This document shows positions 16,264 to 24,771 of a stretch of 64,000 nucleotides of DNA, piece by piece. Position 1 is the first letter of the stretch. Each line of letters starts with the position of its first letter. Source of the DNA: Opitutaceae bacterium (GTDB lineage: Bacteria > Verrucomicrobiota > Verrucomicrobiia > Opitutales > Opitutaceae); assembly GCA_019455245.1 (NCBI GenBank), contig JACFMR010000009.1, positions 1 through 64,000 on the forward strand, read 5' to 3'. The notes beneath the pieces are model-generated. The model made no database searches, was not told the origin of the DNA, and was given only the letters and a program-made list of their open reading frames with translations. A program made the translations under genes and the position numbers.

Positions 16264-18807
16264 ATGAATTCCTCCGTCCTGACCGAACCCGAAATCGAAA
16301 CCAACGAGTCCCCCGAGCATGCCGCCGCCGCGCCCAAGGGCACGCGCCTGCTCAGCCGCGCCATCCCCGCCGCCGAGCGTCTTGTGATCAAGCGCGACGG
16401 CACGCGCGTGCGCTTCGACCTGAACAAGGTGACCCGCGCCATCGCGCTCGCGTTTCACGAGGTGCGCACCGACAACGCGCCCAACACCTACCGCGATGAT
16501 GCGCTGGCCTGCTACGGCCTGCAGAGCGCGGATTTCGCCGAGGTGTCGCGCATCGCCACCGCGGTGTCGCAGATGCTCGAGCTTTACTACCGCGACGGCA
16601 AGCACCCGGGCATCGAGCAGGTGCAGGACGCGGTGGAAAAGGCGATCGCCGGCGCCAGCCACTGGGAGGTCGCGCGTTCCTACATGCTCTACCGCGCGCG
16701 CCGTTCCGAGCGCCGGCTCACGCACTACGCCGACAACGGCCTGGCCGACTACATCGCGATGGCGAAATACGCGCGCTACCGGCCCGAGCTCGGCCGCCGC
16801 GAGATCTTCACCGAGGGCGTGGAGCGCGTGCGCGACATGCACCTGGAATTTTTTGCCGGCAAGCTGGACCGCACCCTGCCCGCGGAACTGTCGCCGGAAA
16901 TCGCGGCGCTGGCCGGCCGGAAAGCCGACCTGCTGCTCAAGACCTGGGCCGGCGCCGACCTCGGCCGCATCATCCGCGACGCCTTCACGATGGTGGCGGA
17001 GAAAAAGGTGCTGCCCAGCATGCGCTCGATGCAGTTCGGGGGGCAGGCGATCCTGACCAACCACAGCCGCATGTTCAACTGCAGCTTCTCCAACGTGGAC
17101 CGGCTGGAGTTTTTCCGCGAATATTTCTACCTGCTGCTCAGCGGTTGCGGCGTGGGCTTCTCGGTGCAGAAGCACCATATCGCGCTGCTGCCGCCGCTGC
17201 CCCAGCGCGGCGCGGAAAACGACCTGCCCGTGGTGCACCACCACGTGACCGACACCATCGAGGGCTGGTCCGACGCGCTGCACGCGCTCATGCTCTCCTA
17301 CCAGGAAAGCACCAAGGTGGAGTTCGACTACTCTGCCATCCGCTCGCGCGGCGCCCCGCTCAAGACCTCCGGCGGCAAGGCCCCCGGCCACCTGCCGTTA
17401 AAGAAGGCGCTCAACCACGTCGAGCGCATCCTTGACGGCGCCATCGGCCGCGCGCTGCGCCCGATCGAGGTTTACGACATCTGCATGTTCATCGCCAAGG
17501 CCGTGCTGGCCGGCGGCATCCGCCGCTCCGCCACCATCTGCCTCTTCTCGCCCGACGACGAGGAGATGATGAACGCCAAGACCGGCAACTGGTTCGAGCA
17601 GCACCCGCAGCGCTCCGCCTCCAACAACTCCGCCGTGCTCTCACGCAGCGATCGCAACGCCGAGCACTTCCGCAAGCTCTTCCGCGCGCAAAAGGAATTC
17701 GGCGAGCCCGGTTTCTACTTCTGTGACAACCCCGACGCCGGCTGCAACCCCTGCGCCGAGATCAGCCTGCTGCCGGTGGTGGACTGGGACCTTTCGCCCG
17801 AGGAGACCGAGAAGCTCTTCCGCTACGGCTACAAGGGCGACCTGCCGGGCACCACGCGGCTTTCCGGTTTCCAGCACTGCAACCTCACCACCATCAACGG
17901 CCACGCCGCCACGACCGAGACGGCGTTCTACCAGGCCTGTCTCGCCGCGACCGCCATCGGCACGCTGCAGGCCGCCTACACCGACATGCCCTACCTCGGG
18001 CCGGTTACGCGCCTGATCAACGAGCGCGACGCGCTGCTCGGCGTTTCCATCTGCGGGTTCATGGACAACCCCACCGTGCTCTTTGACCAGGAAATCCTCG
18101 AACAGGGCGCGCGGCTTTGCCGGGCCGCAAACAAGCTGATCGCCGGCGTCATCGGCATCAGCCCCGCGGCCAAGATCTGCACGACCAAGCCCGAAGGCAC
18201 CGCGTCGCTCATCCTCAACGCCGCCTCCGGCATTCACCCGCACCACGCCCGCCGTTACTTCCGCCGCGTGCAGGCCAACCGCATGGAGCCGGTCTACCGC
18301 TTCTTCAAGTCCGCCAACCCGCAGATGACCGAGGTTTCCGTTTACAACCCCGAGACTGACGACGTCATCACCTTCCCGATCGAGGCGCCCAAGAAGGCCA
18401 TCCTGCGCAAGGACATCAACGCCGTGCAGTTCCTCGAACTCGTGAAGCTCGTGCAGCAGCACTGGGTCATCCTCGGCGCCGATCCGGAGTCGCGCTCGCC
18501 CGGCCTCCATCACAACGTCTCCAACACCTGCACCGTGCAACCCGATGAGTGGGACCAGGTCGCGGATTTCATCTGGGCCAACCGCGCCTACTTCACCGGC
18601 ATTTCGCTGCTGCAGGACGCAGGCGACAAGGCCTACGCTCAGGCCCCGCGCGAGGAGGTCGCCTCCGAGGCCGATGTGCACAAGTGGAACTCCCTGCGTC
18701 CGCACCGCGTGGACTACACGCAGATGCGCGAGGCCAGCGACGAGACCGAGCTGAAGATGGCCGTGGCCTGCGCCGGCGGCGCCTGCGACATCAGCCTGCA
18801 CGTCTGA
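16264..18807 (+). CDS. nrdJ: Adenosylcobalamin-dependent ribonucleotide reductase (class II, NrdJ/RTPR-like)
   Basis: 847-aa class II ribonucleotide reductase making deoxyribonucleotides by a B12 radical. An N-terminal ATP-cone-like region covers about 30-140. The first redox Cys is in MFNCSFSN, the radical Cys in NPCAEISLL (NPCxEI loop) and the partner Cys in FQHCNLTT. The C-terminal shuttle pair CAGGAC (836-841) lies seven residues from the end. The segment LLLSGCGVGFSVQKHH resembles the monomeric Lactobacillus-type triphosphate reductases. The start at 16264 was chosen because the frame upstream to 16063 is a non-conserved leader. It depends on cobalamin; no B12 riboswitch is visible. Confidence 0.92.
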   Translation: MNSSVLTEPEIETNESPEHAAAAPKGTRLLSRAIPAAERLVIKRDGTRVRFDLNKVTRAIALAFHEVRTDNAPNTYRDDALACYGLQSADFAEVSRIATAVSQMLELYYRDGKHPGIEQVQDAVEKAIAGASHWEVARSYMLYRARRSERRLTHYADNGLADYIAMAKYARYRPELGRREIFTEGVERVRDMHLEFFAGKLDRTLPAELSPEIAALAGRKADLLLKTWAGADLGRIIRDAFTMVAEKKVLPSMRSMQFGGQAILTNHSRMFNCSFSNVDRLEFFREYFYLLLSGCGVGFSVQKHHIALLPPLPQRGAENDLPVVHHHVTDTIEGWSDALHALMLSYQESTKVEFDYSAIRSRGAPLKTSGGKAPGHLPLKKALNHVERILDGAIGRALRPIEVYDICMFIAKAVLAGGIRRSATICLFSPDDEEMMNAKTGNWFEQHPQRSASNNSAVLSRSDRNAEHFRKLFRAQKEFGEPGFYFCDNPDAGCNPCAEISLLPVVDWDLSPEETEKLFRYGYKGDLPGTTRLSGFQHCNLTTINGHAATTETAFYQACLAATAIGTLQAAYTDMPYLGPVTRLINERDALLGVSICGFMDNPTVLFDQEILEQGARLCRAANKLIAGVIGISPAAKICTTKPEGTASLILNAASGIHPHHARRYFRRVQANRMEPVYRFFKSANPQMTEVSVYNPETDDVITFPIEAPKKAILRKDINAVQFLELVKLVQQHWVILGADPESRSPGLHHNVSNTCTVQPDEWDQVADFIWANRAYFTGISLLQDAGDKAYAQAPREEVASEADVHKWNSLRPHRVDYTQMREASDETELKMAVACAGGACDISLHV

Positions 18808-18827
18808 TCCCAAGGTCTCCTGTCTGA

Positions 18828-18902
18828 TTGTAGGGCGGGGTCTCCTGACCCCGCCTGCAACACGGGTTACAAAAAGGCGGGGTCAGCGACCCCGCCCTAC
18901 AA
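18828..18902. repeat. GTAGGGCG-type palindromic repeat
   Basis: Complete copy: ttgtagggcggggtc at the left and gaccccgccctacaa at the right, so the two ends are reverse complements. Inner hairpins of GGGGTC...GACCCC lie in each half. It sits 20 nt after the nrdJ stop codon and may serve as its mRNA end. Confidence 0.9.
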
Positions 18903-18975
18903 CGCGAAGTCCGTTCGATCGACTCTGCCTGCTTTGGGATGGACGCGGCCGCGGCGTTTGCGCCACGGTCGCGGC

Positions 18976-19977
18976 ATGCTTCTCACCTGCCAGGCCGGAT
19001 TTGAATCGTTGCTGGTTCGCGAACTCGCGGCGGCGGGCATCATGGCGCAGCAGCACGGTCCCGGCTGGGTCGTGGCGGAGCGTGCCCCGGACGAACCGGC
19101 CTTTGCGCATCTGCTTTTGCCCGACGCCGTGGAAGTGCGTGGCGAATCGGTCAATGCGCTCGCCCAGCGCCTCGCCGATTTTTTCCTGACCGGCATTCGC
19201 GGCGAACGCATCGAGACGGCGTGGCCGTGTGTGTTGGCCGGCCCGGCTGAACTGGTCGGCCTTGGCCGCCGCATCGGCGCGGTGGAGAAGGCGGTGCTCG
19301 ATCTGCTGCGCAAAAAACTCTCGCGCGTCGCCAAGCTGGCCGTGCCCGACCTGCCGCGCGGGGTTGGCGAGGCACGCGGGCTGTTCGGGTGGTTCACCGA
19401 TTTCGGCGTGATGCAGGTGGCGCGCACGGCGCGCAGCAACGGCCAGCGGCGCATGGCCGACGATGATGCGGCGCCGTCGCGCAGTTATCTGAAAGTCGAG
19501 GAAGCCTACGTGGTGCTGGGCACGGAGCCGCAGCCGGGCGAACTGGTGGTCGATCTCGGCGCGGCGCCGGGCGGCTGGAGTTACAGCGCGGCCAAGCGCG
19601 GTGCGCGGGTCATCGCGATCGACAACGGACCGCTCAAGGGCGGGGCGCTCAACCATCCGCAGATCGAGCACCGGCGCGAGGATGCGTTTCGCTACGCACC
19701 GCCGGCCGGCCCGGTTTGCGACTGGCTGTTCTGCGACATGGTGGAGGAACCGCATCACGTGCTGCGGCACATCGTGGAACCGTGGCTCGCGCGGGGCTGG
19801 TGCCGGAACTTCGTGGTCAACCTGAAGTTCGGCCGCGTGGATCCCGTGGCGCTGCTGTCGGAACTGCGCGCGCCGGATTCGCCGCTCACGCGCCATGCGC
19901 CGGGCACGCGCATCCGGCATCTCTATCACGACCGCGAGGAGTTCACGCTCACCGGGCGGGTCCAGCCGGTTGAATAA
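18976..19977 (+). CDS. rlmM: RlmM-like SAM-dependent RNA 2'-O-methyltransferase
   Basis: 333-aa methyltransferase resembling RlmM, which 2'-O-methylates C2498 of 23S rRNA in E. coli. An N-terminal THUMP-like region spans about 1-110. The FtsJ-type Rossmann domain has motif I DLGAAPGGWSYSAAKRG around residues 192-208, then VIAIDNGPL, FCDMVEEP and the NFVVNLKFG strand with the catalytic Lys. Start 18976 (MLLTCQAGFE) matches the start of the THUMP part. The symbol is by similarity; another rRNA target is possible. Confidence 0.82.
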   Translation: MLLTCQAGFESLLVRELAAAGIMAQQHGPGWVVAERAPDEPAFAHLLLPDAVEVRGESVNALAQRLADFFLTGIRGERIETAWPCVLAGPAELVGLGRRIGAVEKAVLDLLRKKLSRVAKLAVPDLPRGVGEARGLFGWFTDFGVMQVARTARSNGQRRMADDDAAPSRSYLKVEEAYVVLGTEPQPGELVVDLGAAPGGWSYSAAKRGARVIAIDNGPLKGGALNHPQIEHRREDAFRYAPPAGPVCDWLFCDMVEEPHHVLRHIVEPWLARGWCRNFVVNLKFGRVDPVALLSELRAPDSPLTRHAPGTRIRHLYHDREEFTLTGRVQPVE

Positions 19978-20042
19978 TCGCCCGGTTTGGCGCGAAACGC
20001 GTGGACACACCGGGGGCCCGGTGGGTTTAATCTTCGCTTCCT

Positions 20043-20582
20043 ATGAAACCGACCGCATTGAAACGAATCCTGCTGGGGGGCATGGCCGCGCTGGTGCTGG
20101 CGGCCATGGCCTCCGCCAATCCCGCCCTCGAGGGCCGTTGGCGCCTCGACCCGGCCGTGAGCACGGCGCTCGACGGCTGGCAAAAAATGGACCTCGCCGT
20201 CGATCTCGACGGCTCGAAGGTCGCGCTCGCCTACACCATGCAATGGCGCAGCACCATCCACAAGGCGGTGAACGTGCTCGACACGTCCGGGCCGGTGGAA
20301 CTGAAGGATTTCTTCCGCGTGGAGCAGCGCCACATGGCGGTGTATCCGGCCAAGCATGGCGTGACCAAGGCCGCCGCCGAATGGATCGATGACGGCCGCA
20401 CCTTGCGCACCGAGGTGCTCACGCCCGTCGAGGTTTCGCAGGGCGATGTGATCATGCGCATCACCACCGAGTATCGCGTGAGCGAGCTGGGCGACAGGCT
20501 GACGGTCATCGAGCTGCATTCCAGCCGCAACCGCCCGCTGGTCTATGTGTTCAACAAAGTGACGGAGGAGACCGCCAAATGA
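20043..20582 (+). CDS. Small secreted protein of unknown function, coupled to GxGYxYP gene
   Basis: 179-aa protein with a clear signal peptide (basic start MKPTALKR, hydrophobic 9-24, likely cleavage after ASA near 26). The mature part is beta-rich, beginning NPALEGRWRLDPAVS, and has no cysteine or known motif. EGRWRLDPAVS recalls the beginning of lipocalin- or YceI-like small barrels, but this is weak. Its stop overlaps the start of the next gene (ATGA, 20579-20582), so the two proteins are made together. A role as carrier or partner of the GxGYxYP protein is inference. Confidence 0.7.
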   Translation: MKPTALKRILLGGMAALVLAAMASANPALEGRWRLDPAVSTALDGWQKMDLAVDLDGSKVALAYTMQWRSTIHKAVNVLDTSGPVELKDFFRVEQRHMAVYPAKHGVTKAAAEWIDDGRTLRTEVLTPVEVSQGDVIMRITTEYRVSELGDRLTVIELHSSRNRPLVYVFNKVTEETAK

Positions 20583-22252
20583 ACTTCATCAAACGCATCA
20601 TCACCTTGATCGCACTCGCCGCCGTGGCGGCGACGCCCGCACTGCAAGCGCAGGAAAAGGACAAAAACCACGGCGTGGAAGCCTGGTTCATGCACTTCGA
20701 CCTCGACTGGCGCGTGGACAGCGGCCTGCCGAACAAGGCCCTGATTGTCTCGCTGCAGGGTCTCGCCAACCGCGCGGCCCCGCAGTTCTACGTGGTGCAC
20801 CCGCCGGAATACCAATGGGAGATCACCGGCCCGCTGTTTGATTTCTACAAACGCAAGCACGGCGTGCAGTTCCGCCTCCTCCAGACCGCCGACGAGGCGC
20901 TCGCGAAATTCAAGTCCGCCGCCAAGGGCTACGTGGTCTGGGACAAGACCGTCGGCGCCTCGCTCAACGTCGCGTTCACGATTGCCGGCCTCGAGGATGC
21001 CGTCGTCGTGTCCGAGGAGCTCATCCCGCTCGTCGAGAAGCACGGTCTGAAGCAATTCGACGATCTGCGCGGCCGCTACACCGGCATGACCGATGCGCAG
21101 ATTTATCAGGACGCCTACGACAAGTATTGGGATCGCTGCATCAAGGACCGCGTCATGCTCATGGGTGGTCACGCCGGCGCCGTGCGCATGCCCGGCATGG
21201 CGGACTGGGGCGTGAACCAGCGGATGTTCTTCCACGATCTCTCGGCTAATCCTAACCGGCCCGAACACGCGGCCGAGCTCGCATTGACCCGCCGCATTTT
21301 CTCCGAGATTGAACCCGGTGGCTACGTTTTCGGTTGGCACTCCTATGCCAAGGACACCGAGGAGCAATACACCACGCTGCTCTCGATGTACGGCCTGCGC
21401 ATGGAAGGCCTGCACAACCTGCCGAACCTGAGCTTCAACCACCAGTTCACCTTCACGCCCGGTTTCAAGTTCACCAACAACCACAGCGTGCCGCTCGACG
21501 CCAAACTGGTCGCCGAGGACAAGGTTTACCTTGCCTTCGTGCAGTCCGACTCGATCGGCATCGGCGTGTGGACCAAGCCCGGCCGCGGCAAGCTGCCCTT
21601 CGGCTGGCAGGTCACGATGAACTGGACCGAGTTCTCGCCCGCCGCGCTCGAGTATTTCCACGAGTCGGCCACGCCCAACGACTACTTCATCGGCGGTCTC
21701 TCCGGCCCGGGTTACATGTATCCCAACCACATCCCGCCGGAACGCTTCCCGATCCTGATGGAGCGCGCCCGCGGCCTCATGGCGCTGCTCGACGAGCACA
21801 TCATGGAGATCATGGACAACTCCGCCGCCGACGGCAACGTGGGCAACACCGACCTCACCAAGGAAACGGTGGACGCCTACTACCGTGAGTTCCCCGATGT
21901 CATCGGTTTCATCAACGGCTACGGCCCGGCCCGCACGCGCGACCTGCGCGACACGCGGCCGATGATTTCCTACGATTACTACATCGACCCGCGGCGCCCG
22001 CGTGACGAGGTCGCGGCCGACCTCAACGAACTCATCGCCCTCAACGCGAAGCGACCCTACTTCCTGCTCGTCCACGTCCGTGAATCCAACGATGTGAACA
22101 GCCTCGTCGAGGTCACGAAGCAGCTCGAAGGCCCGGTCGAGATCGTGCCGGTGGACAAGTTCCTCAAGCTCGCCGCGAGCAAAAAGACCTACACCACGCG
22201 CTACCAGGACCCCGAGGACCCGAAGCACTTCGAAGGCTTCCCGAAGGAGTAA
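20579..22252 (+). CDS. Secreted GxGYxYP family protein (putative glycoside hydrolase)
   Basis: 557-aa exported protein of the GxGYxYP family (Pfam GxGYxYP), which is thought to be carbohydrate-active and related to TIM-barrel hydrolases. The signal peptide spans residues 1-24 (ALQAQ cleavage region). The diagnostic motif is in GGLSGPGYMYPN around residue 375. An upstream FGWHSYAKDTEEQY segment and ANRAAPQFYV near the start are typical of the family. It is translationally coupled to the small secreted protein upstream and is followed by a strong terminator. No enzymatic activity can be assigned from sequence. Confidence 0.85.
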   Translation: MNFIKRIITLIALAAVAATPALQAQEKDKNHGVEAWFMHFDLDWRVDSGLPNKALIVSLQGLANRAAPQFYVVHPPEYQWEITGPLFDFYKRKHGVQFRLLQTADEALAKFKSAAKGYVVWDKTVGASLNVAFTIAGLEDAVVVSEELIPLVEKHGLKQFDDLRGRYTGMTDAQIYQDAYDKYWDRCIKDRVMLMGGHAGAVRMPGMADWGVNQRMFFHDLSANPNRPEHAAELALTRRIFSEIEPGGYVFGWHSYAKDTEEQYTTLLSMYGLRMEGLHNLPNLSFNHQFTFTPGFKFTNNHSVPLDAKLVAEDKVYLAFVQSDSIGIGVWTKPGRGKLPFGWQVTMNWTEFSPAALEYFHESATPNDYFIGGLSGPGYMYPNHIPPERFPILMERARGLMALLDEHIMEIMDNSAADGNVGNTDLTKETVDAYYREFPDVIGFINGYGPARTRDLRDTRPMISYDYYIDPRRPRDEVAADLNELIALNAKRPYFLLVHVRESNDVNSLVEVTKQLEGPVEIVPVDKFLKLAASKKTYTTRYQDPEDPKHFEGFPKE

Positions 22253-22281
22253 GCGACCCGCGCCAAATCCCCTTCCGCTTC

Positions 22282-22316
22282 ACGCCCGGCCGATCCACTC
22301 TGCCGGGCGTTTTTCT
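22282..22316 (+). terminator. Rho-independent terminator after GxGYxYP gene
   Basis: Perfect 9-bp stem (22282-22290 with 22302-22310, ACGCCCGGC/GCCGGGCGT) with an 11-nt loop, followed on the plus strand by TTTTCTT. It lies 29 nt past the stop codon. Confidence 0.92.
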
Positions 22317-22337
22317 TGCCCCGGTTGCAGCAGTGTC

Positions 22338-22426
22338 TATGTCACCTATTAAGTGACAAATAGTCATAAAACCTTTTCCTAAAATAAGAAATGGGACATG
22401 ACGGATGTCACTTAATAGGTGACATA
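22338..22426. repeat. AT-rich element with 21-bp perfect inverted repeats
   Basis: Arms 22338-22358 and 22406-22426 are perfect reverse complements over 21 bp, with 47 nt between. Each arm is itself a near-palindrome, TGTCAC-N7-GTGACA. The inner part is strongly AT-rich. The element could be a pair of operators for the RNA methyltransferase gene downstream or the remnant of a small transposable element. Confidence 0.9.
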
Positions 22427-22468
22427 TCCGGGCTGGCGTGGGTGGGGCATTTCGGTTCGGGTGGGGCG

Positions 22469-23206
22469 GTGAAAGCGAAGGAACTCACGATTTGCGGGTT
22501 GGCGGCGGTGCGGGCGCGGTTTCAGGCCGATGCGGCTTCGATCATGCGGCTGTATTTTGATCATGCGACCGGCCGCAAAATCGGGCTGATGTGCAAGGCG
22601 CTCGCCGCGGCCCGGAAGATTTACCGCTGCGTGGAACCGGCGGAGCTGGAGAAGATCGCGGGCACGGTGCACCACGGCGGCATCGTGGCGGTGGTCGCGG
22701 CGGCCGAACTGCGCGAGCCGAGCCCGGCGGCGATCGCCGACTGGGCGCAACACCGGGGGCCGGTGCTGGTGCTCGACCGCATCGGCAACGCGCACAACCT
22801 TGGCGCGCTCGCGCGCACCGCGGCGTTTTTCGGCGTGGCGCACCTGATCATTTCGGCCGACGCGCAATCGGCGCGGCCCAACGACGCGGCGTTTCGCGTG
22901 GCCGAGGGCGGGTTGGAAAAAATCACCGTCTGGCAGGCGCATGACTTGGTGAAATTCATCGGTGCGCTGCGCACCGCGGGTTACACCGTCGTGGCGGCGG
23001 CGACGCGCGGCGGCCGGCCGGAGGCGGCGGTCAAGCGCGGCGAACCGATGGCACTGGTGCTGGGCAACGAGGAGCACGGTTTGGCGCCGGCCATCACGGC
23101 GGCGTGCACGCGGGCGGTCACGATTCCCGGCAGCGGCGCGGTGGAGTCGCTCAACGTTTCCGTGGCCGGCGCGGTGCTGATGTGGGAATTGATCGGCCGG
23201 AAATAA
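22469..23206 (+). CDS. SpoU/TrmH family RNA 2'-O-methyltransferase
   Basis: 245-aa SPOUT methyltransferase acting on rRNA or tRNA. An N-terminal substrate-binding domain spans about 1-80. The three SPOUT motifs are visible: RIGNAHNLGALARTAAFFG (motif 1), ALVLGNEEHGL (motif 2) and IPGSGAVESLNVSVAGAV (motif 3, knot). I use the GTG at 22469 (VKAKELTICGL) as start. The in-frame ATG at 22391 would read through one arm of the inverted repeat and adds 26 residues of low similarity. The exact methylated nucleotide cannot be told. Confidence 0.86.
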   Translation: MKAKELTICGLAAVRARFQADAASIMRLYFDHATGRKIGLMCKALAAARKIYRCVEPAELEKIAGTVHHGGIVAVVAAAELREPSPAAIADWAQHRGPVLVLDRIGNAHNLGALARTAAFFGVAHLIISADAQSARPNDAAFRVAEGGLEKITVWQAHDLVKFIGALRTAGYTVVAAATRGGRPEAAVKRGEPMALVLGNEEHGLAPAITAACTRAVTIPGSGAVESLNVSVAGAVLMWELIGRK

Positions 23207-23233
23207 AACGGGAGCGCGGGCGGCCGTTGGCGC

Positions 23234-24061
23234 TCAGCGCCGGAGCAGCGATTTGAGCCAGCCGGACTTCGATTTTGGCGCGGGCAGCGGCGATTCAGGC
23301 ACGCCGAGCAGCGGTTCGTAGTGGCCGGCTTTTTTGTAGAGGATGACGATGTCCTGCATGCCCCAGGCTTCCTCAAGGTAAGCGCGCATGATGACGTCGG
23401 GATAACGCTGCAGCACGCGCATGAGCCATTCCGGGGAGGTGACGGCGAGACCGTAATCCTCCTCGGGGGTGCTTTCAAAATAGCGCTGGTAAGCGAAACC
23501 GGTGCGGGCGAATTCTTCGAGCAGGGCGGGCTTGTCGATGTTCTCGGCGACGTTGCGCCGGCCGCGGGCGAGCAGGCTGGGCACGGTGCGGCCCTGCACG
23601 CTGAAGATCAGCACGCCGCATTCCTTGGTCCAGCGAATGAAACTGTCGAGGGCGGCCAGCCAGCGATCCTGCGGCAGGTGCGTGAGCAGCGAGCCGACCC
23701 AGATCAGATCGAACTGGGCGTCGAAGGGCAGCTTGCGCAGGTCGATCTCGGAATAAACGGGGATGGCGCCGAATTCCTGGGCGCAGAAATCCACGCCGTC
23801 GCGCTCGAGGTCGCAGGCGGTGATCTTGGCGTAGTGATAATGTGCGCGCAGCCAGCGCAGCACGCGGCCGTGGCCGCAGGGCAGGTCGAGGATCTCGGGG
23901 TAGTGGGGCTTGTCGCAGAGCTGCGAGGAAAAGTGGACGAGTTCGAGCGCGCGCCGGCCGAGTTCGAAATACTGATCCTCCAAGCCCGGGCTCACCATGC
24001 CGTCGTGGGGTGACAGCGTGCGATTGGGCTGCAGGTGGCTGAAATCGTAGAGCGTGGGCAT
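23234..24061 (-). CDS. Class I SAM-dependent methyltransferase
   Basis: 275-aa methyltransferase. Motif I is ILDLPCGHGRVLRWL (about 57-71), a P/C variant of the usual DxGxGxG seen in some sugar or lipid methyltransferases. The acidic loop is ACDLERDG, followed by FDLIWVGSLLTHLP (motif IV) and CGVLIFSVQGRTVP. No membrane segment. It is convergent with the SpoU-like gene and its start faces the cytochrome-b562-like gene. The substrate is unknown; the motif order fits small-molecule methyltransferases rather than DNA enzymes. Confidence 0.83.
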   Translation of the reverse strand: MPTLYDFSHLQPNRTLSPHDGMVSPGLEDQYFELGRRALELVHFSSQLCDKPHYPEILDLPCGHGRVLRWLRAHYHYAKITACDLERDGVDFCAQEFGAIPVYSEIDLRKLPFDAQFDLIWVGSLLTHLPQDRWLAALDSFIRWTKECGVLIFSVQGRTVPSLLARGRRNVAENIDKPALLEEFARTGFAYQRYFESTPEEDYGLAVTSPEWLMRVLQRYPDVIMRAYLEEAWGMQDIVILYKKAGHYEPLLGVPESPLPAPKSKSGWLKSLLRR

Positions 24062-24171
24062 GCGGCGGGTCCAGTCGTCCCAATTTTGGCGTCCGGCGCA
24101 AGCGGAGACTCGCCGCCGCCGGGCGGTTTCGTTTGCGAAATCGCGGGGCCTGCGCTCCCTTGGCGCTCACC

Positions 24172-24621
24172 ATGAAACTGCATACCCTTCTGAAACTTGG
24201 CGTCTTGAGTGTTTTGCTGGTCGGCGGCCCGGCCCTGACTTCGGTTCATGCCGCGGCGGCGGATGACGAAACCACGGAGATCGGTGAGCAGATGGACCGG
24301 ATGAACCGGGCCTTCCGCGAACTGCGCAAGCTGGCGGCGGATGCCGGTAGCAATGCGGCGTCGCTCGAACTGGTCGCGACGATGCGGGCCGCGTCCGCGG
24401 AGGCCGCCAAGCACACGCCGGCGCTCGCAGCGGACCTGCCGGAGGCGAAACGCGCGGCGTTCACCGCCGCTTATCGCGAGCAGATGGACAAATTCATCGG
24501 CGTGCTCGACGAGCTGGCGGCGGCGTTCAAGGCCGGGGACAACACCGCGGCGGCCGAACTCGTCGGCCGGTTGCGCGACGTGCAGAGGCAGAGCCACCGC
24601 GAATATAAGAAGCCGGATTGA
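24172..24621 (+). CDS. Periplasmic cytochrome b562-like four-helix protein
   Basis: 149-aa exported protein with a signal peptide (1-25, cleavage near VHAAA). The mature part follows the cytochrome b562 pattern: EIGEQMDRMNRAFRELRKLA with a Met in helix 1 that could be a haem ligand, and RDVQRQSHREYKK with a His in helix 4 matching the E. coli His102 ligand position. There is no CxxCH, so haem would be non-covalent. It stands alone. Role in electron transfer or as a haem-free CpxP-like helical protein cannot be decided. Confidence 0.75.
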   Translation: MKLHTLLKLGVLSVLLVGGPALTSVHAAAADDETTEIGEQMDRMNRAFRELRKLAADAGSNAASLELVATMRAASAEAAKHTPALAADLPEAKRAAFTAAYREQMDKFIGVLDELAAAFKAGDNTAAAELVGRLRDVQRQSHREYKKPD

Positions 24622-24670
24622 GCGGCGGGCCCCGGCGCGGGCCGTGGCGAAATTGTGAACCGAACCCCGC

Positions 24671-24704
24671 CACGTTTTCGGGCTGCGCCCTCAAACGCAG
24701 CTAC
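24671..24704. repeat. GTAGCTGCG-type dispersed repeat (partial)
   Basis: Reverse complement reads gtagctgcgtttgagggcgc and continues with agcccgaaaacgtg, matching over 29 nt the copy at 41288. The rest of the 150-nt gap between the cytochrome-like gene and cysE holds no gene. Confidence 0.8.
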
Positions 24705-24771
24705 AGCCTGACTGCTTGGACGAGTATTCGTTTGGGCGCGGTCCGTTGTGGCTGCGAACGGACCAACGAAG

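Noticed and set aside
22391-22468. ATG 22391 as start of the SpoU-like methyltransferase
   Set aside because: The first codons run through an arm of the 21-bp inverted repeat and add residues not typical of the family; GTG 22469 is better.
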